A model generated the notes under the pieces. The model had not been told where the DNA came from, did no database searches, and saw only the letters and a list, made by a program, of their open reading frames with translations. Of a stretch of 64,000 bases of DNA, positions 55,945 to 64,000 are shown piece after piece (the stretch's first letter is position 1; each line of letters opens with the position of its first letter). This DNA comes from Chlamydomonas sphaeroides. Taxonomy: Eukaryota; Chlorophyta; Chlorophyceae; Chlamydomonadales; Chlamydomonadaceae. The stretch is from positions 4,963-68,962 of the forward strand of contig BDDC01000090.1 of NCBI GenBank assembly GCA_001662425.1, in the 5' to 3' direction. Position numbers and translations under genes: made by a program.

Positions 55945-58313
55945 CTGCGGCGACCTACCGCCAGAGATGGCGGCTCGTATCTTTCTGGGGCAAGAGCGCG
56001 CGGGCGGCTCGTGCTCATTCGAGGCAGCGTGCAGGCGCTCGTCGTCGGTGTGCTGCGGACGTGACAGTCGTGCGGCTGTCGCTGTTGTGGCGTGTGAACC
56101 CCTGGGAGGAGCGCTTGTGGTGGCTGCGCCCGCCGCCGCGCTTTAACGGCCTCCTGGATGACGTATGCAGCGCAACTGCAAGGCCCTCGCGAGCTTCGGT
56201 GCTCCTGACGCCACCAAGCGCGTCAGTTGGATAGAGCCTTGCATTGGTGATATGAATTATGACCGGCGCCCTTGCTTATGATATCAATACAATAACGGCA
56301 TGACGTGGCGCGCGGCGGTCGCCAGGGCGAGCTGCCGAGCTGCGTGCCCGAAGCCAGATGGTGCACTTCCAGGCAACGATGTTACTTATGCGGGACGTGC
56401 CGGCATCGCAGCTGTCGGTGGTGTTTGTGGTGCGTGCGCTCCCGGATGGCTTGTCAGACGGCTCAGGGCGGGGGGGGTTTCCTGAGACGGCTGGTGCGGT
56501 GGCTGGGGCTCTGGCTGTGGGGATGCAGCGCAGGGCTGCCACTGGCAGTGCAGCGAGCGTCAGTCAATCTATGCGGAGGCCCTGTGTGAACGGCGTGCAA
56601 GGCAAGGCGATGGAGGTTCATCAGGAGACCGCTTGGCGGCTCCCGATCGGCGTGTTCCTGTCTGTCCGGCCCACGCCCGGTAGGTGTAAGCAGCCTATCT
56701 GATGATGTATGTGCCAGACTGCGCAAAGCAGACGCGGGCCATTGACTCCGGTGGAATGGGCCATCCCTGCCCTGCGACAGAGTCCCATGGCGCAGCAGGC
56801 CAGCAGCCGATGGTCGACCATCCCGTCCTCTTTCGGTGGGGCGGGCAGCTAGCTGCTTGGTTGTGTGTAGGGCAGCTGCCCTCCGTGGCGGCGGCGCAGC
56901 AGGCGATGAGGCGGAGCGGCGGGTTCGCAGGCTGGGATACTGGCCGCGACGGCGTCGCTCGTCGGCGGGCTGTATTGCTGCTGTTTCAGAGTCGCTTACA
57001 GCAGGTAGCATGCTCAAACCATCTGCCCCGAGGCATCCGCCGCCCTGCAGGGCGTGCGGCCGTGCGGGATGGCGGCGGAGTTCTGCCGTCAGCAGGAGCC
57101 CGACCACCACCGCCCCCCGGTGATGCCCGCGCCGGCTGTTGCAACAGGCGAGGCAGCGCCGGGACCTCGCAAGCTCCAGCAGCGGCCCGCATGCGCCATA
57201 GCAGCTAGCAGCAAGCGCCGCACGGCCGGGAAGGCTGCCAGCGGGACGAGCACGCCCGCGCTGCCGCGAGCTGCCACAGCAGGCGAGGGGCGGCAGCACG
57301 GACCGACTTCTGCCAGCCTCTCAGCCGGCGGTGACGGCGATCGGAAGGAAACGGCGGGCGGGGAGACCGGTTCCCGTAGCCTTGCACCGGCCAGCGGACT
57401 CGCTGGCTGCTCGCACAGGCCGAGTCGGCTGCACGCACACAGGCTATGCCGCAAGTTAGTACTCACCGGTATCTGGCTTCACAACACGCGAGCGCCTGGA
57501 CAGGCGATGGCTGCATCAGGCCGTTGGGCGGCGTCCGGATAGTTTGCAGTTCACCTGGCGGCACCGCCAGGCCCGCGTGCTGCCGTTGCCGGCGGAACAG
57601 CGCCCGATGCGACGGTCGCTGCGGCGTGTGTGGTGAGTACGGCAGACGCAGCGTCATCGCCGCGACCGTACATAACCCGTACACCGTACTGCAGTTAGAG
57701 TGAGGGGCAGCCCCGCCACCACTGCAGCTCCGGCGGCATTGCCAGGCAGCGGTGCGGCGGCAAATGCGGTCGCCACGTGTATGACTTCACCAAGTGGCAA
57801 TGTGGCGGCGTTGTGGCTGAGGTGGCGGCGAGGGAGGCCATGCCGCTTGTCGTACGGGGGTACGGTGCACGGTACTGAGTCCCGCAGCGCATTCCCAGCC
57901 ATCCACAGGGACGTCCTCCGTCTTCTAGCTATTTCATCATTTCACCTGCCATCGCACATCGTAGGAGCTCCCCAAGTTTGCATAGGCGCTTCACCGCAAG
58001 CCGAGTCATCACGCAGGGTTTGCCTCGCCACGCCAGTCGCTCGGCCATCTTGTCGTATATGAAAGCTCCACAGCTAGCGAAGCCTGCTGGACGCGGAGCT
58101 CGCTGAGAGCACAGATGGCGCTTTCGGGAGTACACGCAGCTTGGCAAGCTCGCAATTGAGGTGCGCCACCCGCTCAGCCTTGGTATATTATGAGCTATTC
58201 ATGGGCAATTAAGCGGGCGGCGCAGCGCGAGGAGAGCTTGCGTTTCCCCATGCGTTTTGCTCAGACGTGGCGCAGCCCGTGACGCCACTCACTCCGCGAC
58301 GAACTTATTATCT
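55945..58313. other. Intergenic stretch between EamA and U-box genes
   Basis: 2.4 kb with no recognised gene. The best open frame, 56358-56702 (+), begins MVHFQATMLLMRDVPASQLS; it looks coding-like but matches nothing I know. GC content is mixed, and parts resemble decayed coding or mobile DNA. The last few hundred bases should hold the U-box gene promoter. Confidence 0.4.
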
Positions 58314-60728
58314 ATGGCGCTCTGTACTTGCCGTCGCCTCAAGGACGCTTCCCTAGCCCTCCAACTCGGTGCCCACAACATCCGCCCTCCGCCCTTGCTT
58401 CACCTCCGCATCCTCGCCCCCGCAGGCGCCCAGCGGCTGCCCGGCCCCTGGGATAGCACGCCTCGGAGCGCCACGCCTGCCATGCTCATGAACATCCTCA
58501 GCCCGCCCGGGCTGCTGCTGGGGCTGGGCGCTCCCAAGCCGGGGCTGGCGCTGCGGCTACTGCTCGCAGCGGGCTTCATGTCCCTGGTCATCTACCTGGT
58601 CGGCAACACCGTGTCATTCATAGTCAAGGTAGGCACTGCTCAGGATACAGCATTCTTGCTGTTCCGGGGCTGTAGGGGAGCTGGGGGATGGAGTGGTCCG
58701 TGCGACCGTGCTGCGGTTCACAGGACGTCGAACCCTCCTGCCCGCCTGCCTGGCCCCTCTACTCCCCTTGCGCCAGCTGTTCGAGGTCAGCTCCGCGGAG
58801 GGCACCAAGTTCGTGCGGGTCATCTCGGCGCTGCTGGCGCGGCCCACGCTAGGTGAGCGGCTGCGTCAGAAGCTGACCGGGCGGCAGGCCCGTTCGCCGG
58901 GCCCACAGCCCACCGCAATACCTGGCAGTTGGCAGCCCGCCAAGCCAAACCCACCGAGCCACGCACCCACCTGCATGCGGCCAGGTCACTGGTATCCGCG
59001 GCCTCAACCTCGCGCCTGGCCCAGACCTGTGCCGCTCCTCACCCCCATGGCGTATGTTAGCAGGCCCCTTGCACCGCTGGCCAACATCTTCCCCTCGCCC
59101 CTGGGCCCATGCCCACCAGAGCTGGACTTCCTGCCGCCCGAGTTCGAGGACCTCACCCCGGACGGGGCGGGCGTGTACGCCTACGCACCTGGGCAGTACC
59201 ACCCATTCCTGTTCAGGCAAGGCCGCCCGGACCGTGGTCCGGGGCTGAAGGGCGCCGTGGCCCGGCATATGGCATGCAAGCGTCGCTGTGGCACTTTGAC
59301 GTGCAGGCCTTGGGCATGCGGCATGCACGCCTCCTGCATGGGGGCCTTCACTATGTGCGCCTGGCCTCCTTCCGACGCTGCGTGGCCTCCGCCCCGCAGG
59401 CGCTCTGACAGGGTGCCCGGCGCGTGGGAATGGTCGGACGACAGCCGGCACTGGTTCCCCACGGACAACTTCCGAGATGTGGGTCGCGTAGGGGCCAGGA
59501 CGGCCTGCCGGGCTCGGGCTGGGGTGTCGTGAAATCATGGTCACGCAGTGGCATCATGCGGCGTTCGCTCCACACACGGCAGCCCCCGGCTGGCATGCGT
59601 CCATGAACGTCGCTCTGCACCATTTTCTCCCAACGCCCCGTACCCTGACACCCGCGCCCCTCAGAGCCCCAACGGCGTGCCGGAGCCCCCCGCGCTCATC
59701 TTCATCCTGCGCCTGCACGTGGAGGCGCTGCTGCGCCGCCGCCTGGCCAGCCCTGCCGCGCGCCACCGCCGCCTGCCGCCGCCGCTGCAGCTCGACCGCA
59801 GCTGCCGGCCGCTAGAGGCGGCCCCGGACGTGCTGTGCTGCCCCATCTCACACACCATCATGAGGCTGCCGGTGGTGGCGCCCAGCGGTGGGTGGCGCTG
59901 GAGGGCTGGGGTGGTTGGGGCCAGCGGTGCGGAGTAGAAAGCCGGCGTGCAAGCTTGTATATGGGGCTGCGTTCGCCCGCTGTTGGGAGGGAGCTGGGCA
60001 GCGGGGCGGGGTTGGTTGCGGCGGGGGAGGGCGATCAATTCGCAGCACCCTCACTACGCCACGCCGCCTCGCAGGCACGACGTACGAGTACGAGTACATC
60101 CGGAGGTGAGGGTCCGAGGGCTGCGGGGTGCCGTCCACGGAGCGCTGTCAGCTCGCATGCGCAGACCCTGCCATGCACAGGGATGCAGCCGCGCCGCCGC
60201 CAACGGGCCGCTGCCCGCAGCGTCTCATCGTCCCAGGGCGCTTCATACCCGAGCATGCTGACCGGTGCCATGGGTTCCGGTGTCGGGCGTCCGTGCTTCC
60301 TCTCCCTTCGCTTGACGGCCGCTCGCCCTCTTCCCTCACCGCCACGCCCCGGCGCGCTCTCCCGCCGCAGGTGGGTGGCGCAGCAGAGCTCCGACCCCAC
60401 CAACGGCCAGCCGCTGAGCGAGGCCGACCTCGTGCCCAACCTGGCGCTGAGGGACATGATTGAGCGGTGGCTGGCGCAGGGCGGCGCAGACCAGCAGCCG
60501 GCGGGGCCGCCGGAGGCCGCCGCGCGGCTGCCGCCGCCAGCCGGAGCCGCAGCGGGCGGGCAGCAGGAGGCGCAGCGCAGCGCGCGGGCGCCCTGGCCGT
60601 GGCGCAAGGCGCCGGCGGCGGGGCCGGGGCTGGTGGCGGCGGCGCAGTGCGCCACAGCGCAGCCGGCGGCGGCGGCGGCCGGGTCGCGGCTGGATGTGCT
60701 GCCGCCGCACCTCTTGGACCTCAGCTAG
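58314..60728 (+). CDS. U-box domain protein with N-terminal membrane segment (probable E3 ubiquitin ligase)
   Basis: Seven exons, 58314-58628, 58777-58852, 59120-59216, 59400-59478, 59665-59887, 60075-60105 and 60371-60728, encode 392 residues. The U-box spans residues 244-312: DVLCCPISHTIMRLPVV, then YEYEYIRRWV, then SDPTNGQPLSEADLVPNLAL. That is the standard U-box order (CPI, Y-I-W, DP, L-PN-L), so it should bind an E2 and promote ubiquitination. Residues 78-105 (LALRLLLAAGFMSLVIYLVG onward) form a hydrophobic segment, suggesting membrane attachment. The region between (PEFEDLTPDGAGVYAYAPGQ) is of unknown type. The tail is Ala/Pro/Gly-rich. Intron 3 has a GC donor (CAG|GCAAGG). The start is uncertain: an ATG at 58482 would remove 56 residues and still keep the hydrophobic segment. 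Confidence 0.8.
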
Positions 60729-61712
60729 CGGTTGGTTGGTGGTTGCTTGTGGGCAGAGGGCAGGAGCTCGCGCCATTGGATGGGTGGGGCCGAGGACGAC
60801 TGGGCCGAGGCCAGCGGCTTGCATTGGGGCTGGGGGCTGTTGCGCAGGATGGCTGGGGCTGCAGGTGGGCACTGAGTGGTGGGACCGTGGACTTGGCCAG
60901 GAAGGACGGGACGGGAGGGGCCCGGGGCAGGTATGAAGGTTCCTGGCGGTGGGCGCCTGCCGAATGGCTGCCGTGGCTGCCTGGCAGTCTGGATGTTGCA
61001 GCTAGTGGGCTGCAGTGTCCCGTTGTATGTTTCAATGAGCTGCAGCGAACAGGTGTCGGGCAGACACGACGGCGGCGCGGCACGCGGTGCGAAAACAGCG
61101 CAAATACCGCAGTTGAGCGGCTGGATGGGGGGCGACTATTTGGAAGATAGAGTCGGTTCATATAAGTAAGAACCACAGACAGGAACCGCCAGTTACCGGT
61201 CACAACCGCGGACGAATGCTGTCGCCGCTCGCCGGGTAGCGCGCCGGCCCCTTGGCGCTAGATAGGCCCCGCGCCACACCTGTATATTCCACGAACCCAC
61301 GCACCAACGCGGCGCCGGTGCAGCGCATCCAGATTGTTCGGCAGGCCATTCAGCGAGTGACGCAGGAGGAGGAGGAGCAGGAGGGAGGGAGGGAGGGAGC
61401 CAGCAAACAGCTGCAGCAGCAGCAGCGGCATCTTTGCCGTCAATAGCTGGACCCCGCTGAACCCCGCAGTGCACCCTGCCGCTCGAACTCAGTGCCCAAC
61501 CAACATTGCTGCCAAGACTGCTGCCGCTGCCTGGTCGGCCCTGCAGCAGCCACGACGATCGCCCTCGCACCCGGCACAGCCAGCCTCAAGCAAGAGCTGG
61601 GCTCGTCAGCGTCAGGGTAGGGAGATCGATAGGCTGGACTGCACCCCAGCCACCCCCCACCCCAAACGGCGGCCTTGCGTGGTCCAATCGCGAAGACCCA
61701 CAGCATCACTGC
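60729..61712. other. Intergenic between U-box gene and BTB-like pseudogene
   Basis: Should contain the U-box 3' UTR. A small (GGAG)n-type run lies near 61366-61397. No gene is recognised. Confidence 0.5.
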
Positions 61713-62680
61713 TCATGCTCCAGCCCCACGCTCAGCACCACTACCACGGTGGCCGCGCCCACACAGTTGAGCAGACTGGGGTCCGGCATGAGCTCGCGGA
61801 GGCGGCTGGCAGCGGCGGCGGCAGTTTGTGCGGTGCTGGAGGCTCCAGCAGTTGGTATGAAAGGTGTCGATACCACGATCGATGTAGCCACAGCCGCCGC
61901 AGCGCCAGTTGCCGCCTGCGGTCGCCGGCGACGCCCACCCCGCGACGGCAGTGCGCAGGGCCTTCTCCACGTCGTCGCAGTAGGCCTTAAGCCCCGGGTC
62001 GGCCTGGCAGTACCTGCACGGCAATGGGTGACACCGGGCCTTACCGGGGAAGGCGCATACAACGGCAAATGGCGGCTAGCATTGCAGCGAGGGGTACAGC
62101 ACAAGATGCCACATCGTCATCGCTTCGGGTCTCACCTGTCCAGCTAGCAGGTTGTGGGCGTGCAGCGGGTTCTTGGGCGACTCCAGCGGCTCGCTCAGCT
62201 TCATGTCGCCCCGGTTGTGGGACAGAAAGTCGGCGCACGCGTGCCGTACTTGTCCGCCAGAGTGAGCAGCTGGGAGATGTTGTGCTGTGGGAGGGCCCAC
62301 GGATGCGTGGGCAGCGCGGCGGGCCGGGGCCGGGCCAGGGTCGTCGGCCGCATACAGCCGGCTGGCGGTTTCCGTCGTCGGCGAGCGTTACGGCACCAAC
62401 ACAGCGGCCCAAGCTCTCCGTCGCGCACGCCCTGCGTGGAGGGCTCACCCACGATACTAAGCACAGCGCGCAGTTGGCGGGGTCCACCATGTTGAGCGCA
62501 TTCTGCCAGGCCTACATACGCGTTGTCACCGTGAAGCTCTAGCCGCCCCGGCGTCGCGAGAGGCTGCTGCAGCAGCTCCGTCAGCACCTGCGAGGCATCG
62601 CGCAGGCGGCCCTTGCGCGCCTCGAGCTCGCGCGCCTCGCCGGTGGCGCTGTCGCATATAACAAGGCGCCGCTTGTCCAT
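61713..62680 (-). pseudogene. BTB/POZ-like gene, frameshifted
   Basis: Exon-like blocks lie at 62680-62449 (MDKRRLVICDSATGEARELE, then LLQQPLATPGRLELHGDNA), 62284-62136 and 62003-61713. The second block reads NISQLLTLADKYG, then in another frame HACADFLSHNRGDMKL and PLESPKNPLHAHNLLAGQ, which resembles the end of a BTB domain. The third reads LKAYCDDVEKALRTAVAG and NWRCGGCGYIDRG, a possible zinc-binding Cys pair. Splice sites at 62448, 62285, 62135 and 62004 look usable. However, the frame breaks once in block 1 (about 62500), once in block 2 (just after DKYG, about 62240) and probably again near the end, where another frame gives RLRELMPDPSLLNCVGAATV. Either a recent pseudogene or sequence errors. 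The family call rests on the LADKY region only. Confidence 0.5.
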
Positions 62681-62736
62681 GGCGGGGGCAGCAAGGGCTG
62701 CGTTGCCGCGGGCCGTGGCTGGATGCGCCTGACGCT

Positions 62737-63066
62737 ATGCTGCCGCGGCGGCAACCAAGGTTCCATGCAAGCACGCCCGTTCCAAGGTCCTGGAGGCCCC
62801 GGTGGGTCGCCCGGGGCGCGGCCTACGACGGAACCTGCGGGCAGCACGTACACTACTGCACCGACACGGTCATCATCGTGGGCCATGCGGGAACTGTCTC
62901 CCGCAACCTGGTCTCGATCCTGCGCACACTGGGCGTGGACACGGGCGACGCCCACACGGCAGCGAACAACATTTCCACCAAAGCAAGGATGTACATGCAA
63001 GCCCTTGTCGCGAAATGGTGGAAACTCGCTTGGCCCGCCAGCAGGGCACCAGGACGCGTTAGCTAA
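62737..63066 (+). CDS. Short ORF of possible transposable-element origin
   Basis: The frame lacks a clear ATG at its start and reads GAAYDGTCGQHVHYCTDTVI, then IVGHAGTVSRNLVSILRTLG, then DAHTAANNISTKARMYMQ, ending at 63066. The composition is protein-like and not GC-driven, and the frame ends shortly before palindrome-rich DNA. I do not recognise the family; an element's C-terminal fragment is the best guess. Confidence 0.3.
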   Translation: MLPRRQPRFHASTPVPRSWRPRWVARGAAYDGTCGQHVHYCTDTVIIVGHAGTVSRNLVSILRTLGVDTGDAHTAANNISTKARMYMQALVAKWWKLAWPASRAPGRVS

Positions 63067-63924
63067 CCAAGGCGGGGGCGGGGGAGGCGGCGCGCCGCCC
63101 CCCTCGTCCCCACCGCAGATGCACCCTCTCCTCCCCTCTTCCCCTCTCCTTCTCCCCTCTCCCTCCCATGGTGGCGGAGGCAGGTGGTCCTGGACCCTGG
63201 ACGCCCCGCCCCCTTAATACACCCTAGGCGGCTCCGCCCTAGGGTACTTGTTTCTATTTCTTGGCGGCCGAGGCGGGCCCACATGCGGGGGCGGGGGCCC
63301 AACTAAGCTGTATGCCATTCTCAAGAGGCCAGGGGGCTGCCAGCTGAGCCAACTGCCAACTTGTTACAGCGCACATGGCGAGTGCCCCCTGGCTTGGGAG
63401 GTTCTGCCTCGCCCCCAATGTGCCCAACTACCCTGCAACCCAGCCACGCCGTGTAACAGGCGTAAGCCTGCTACTGAGCGCTAGGAGCGCTCACCTCAGG
63501 TGAAGCCACGACGTAGGCGGGGCCTCCAGGAAGCGGGTTCGCCGCTTGCAGAAAAGACATCAACGAACGGTGACGCCCGGCCTTTGAAACCGAGGCCTAA
63601 GTCCTGTAAGGTACCGAGGCTGGCCGGCCCACGCACGCCACCCAAGTATGGGTTTGCGGCTCTCATTGGCCGTACGGAGGCACTAACCCCTTTAACTCGC
63701 CCCCGAGGGTCTCCCGGCCGCCGGTCCTAACCGGTCGCCGTGTGGGCTCCGCCCACAGACCGGCACCCCAGTATACATGCGCGCTACGCACATCGCCGCC
63801 GCCCAGGGCTGCCGCAAACCCGCAGCGCGCCCCTCGCTCGCTGCACACGTCCGCAGCCCCGGTCGGGCCTCCAGCCATGCACAGCAGCCCGACCCGCCGA
63901 AGGCCGCCCGGACTATCTAGCTGG
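63067..63924. other. Palindrome-rich noncoding stretch
   Basis: No gene. At least four short inverted repeats lie between 63221 and 63756, described separately. The sequence style, with short unique pieces separated by GC-rich palindromes, differs from the surrounding introns and intergenic DNA. Confidence 0.5.
63221..63756. repeat. Cluster of short GC-rich palindromes
   Basis: ACCCTAGGCGG-CT-CCGCCCTAGGGT (63221-63245, one extra base), CAGGC-GTAA-GCCTG (63457-63470), GAGCGCT-AGG-AGCGCTC (63476-63492) and GTGGGC-TCC-GCCCAC (63742-63756). Each can form a hairpin. Confidence 0.85.
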
Positions 63925-64000
63925 CTAGCCGTTCAGGCCGATGCGCACCACCGTGAACAATGTGTCCAGCCCGATGAGGCTGCGGAAGGCCGGCTCCTCG
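63925..64000 (-). CDS. C-terminal end of an unidentified gene running in from the right
   Basis: The minus strand is open from the window edge to a TAG at 63927-63925, reading EEPAFRSLIGLDTLFTVVRI then GLNG. The 24 visible residues are balanced and protein-like, unlike nearby noncoding frames. Too short to identify; it could be the last exon of a longer gene or a chance frame. Confidence 0.35.
   Translation of the reverse strand, partial: EEPAFRSLIGLDTLFTVVRIGLNG

Noticed and set aside
56860..57620. Short similarities to the giant gene (for example GCAGCAGGCGATGAGGCG, also at about 44614, and CACCTGGCGGC.CCGCCAGG, also at about 44720)
   Set aside because: Suggests a duplicated fragment, but order and spacing differ (650 versus 110 bases) and the flanking translation does not align. 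An 18-base match is expected to turn up by chance in 64 kb of GC-rich DNA.
1..64000. tRNA, rRNA or other structured RNA genes
   Set aside because: I looked for tRNA-like A/B boxes and rRNA-like blocks and saw none I could support by eye. A tRNAscan-SE or Rfam run would be decisive.

Overview
The window is nuclear DNA from a green alga, most likely a flagellated chlamydomonadalean or volvocine chlorophyte. It is GC-rich, its genes are cut by many short GC-rich introns, and its proteins carry long Gly/Ala/Pro/Ser low-complexity insertions. The best protein matches are eukaryotic: an axonemal ZMYND12/p38-type protein, OPA3, eukaryotic CDP-diacylglycerol synthase, APC13 and a U-box protein. All gene models were spliced by hand. 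Nearly every exon junction closes in phase, which is the main support for the models. No similarity search or transcript data were used, and species is not assigned.

Layout, left to right. 1-1802 (+) is the 3' part of a ZMYND12-like gene. 2510-5044 (-) is a 2OG-Fe(II) oxygenase. 5618-7361 (-) is OPA3, head to head with CDP-diacylglycerol synthase at 7818-13927 (+). 15321-20624 (-) encodes a membrane-anchored protein combining a PAN/apple-like Cys region with a cyclophilin-type domain. 20625-29450 is a gene-poor, less GC-rich block with a decayed LINE tail, a hexamer repeat array holding an N gap, diverged repeats and one plausible two-exon gene of unknown function (26796-27671). 29455-47230 (-) is one very large gene (about 4,100 codons, about 29 exons) for an armadillo-like alpha-solenoid protein. 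It is head to head with a tiny APC13 gene (47509-47823, +). After a repeat-bearing gap come a pfkB-family kinase (50069-52193, -) and a divergent EamA/DMT-type transporter (52806-55944, +). 58314-60728 (+) is a membrane-associated U-box protein. The right end holds a frameshifted BTB-like pseudogene (61713-62680, -), a TE-like ORF, a palindrome-rich stretch and the last codons of a gene entering from the right (63925-64000, -).

The genes do not form a pathway; this is ordinary eukaryotic gene order with three head-to-head pairs. The most notable patterns are five GC-AG introns among roughly 85 modelled, tandem repeats that run directly into 3' splice sites, a partial exon duplication inside the CDP-diacylglycerol synthase gene, an inverted pair of dispersed repeats 20 kb apart, and the unusual PAN-cyclophilin protein.
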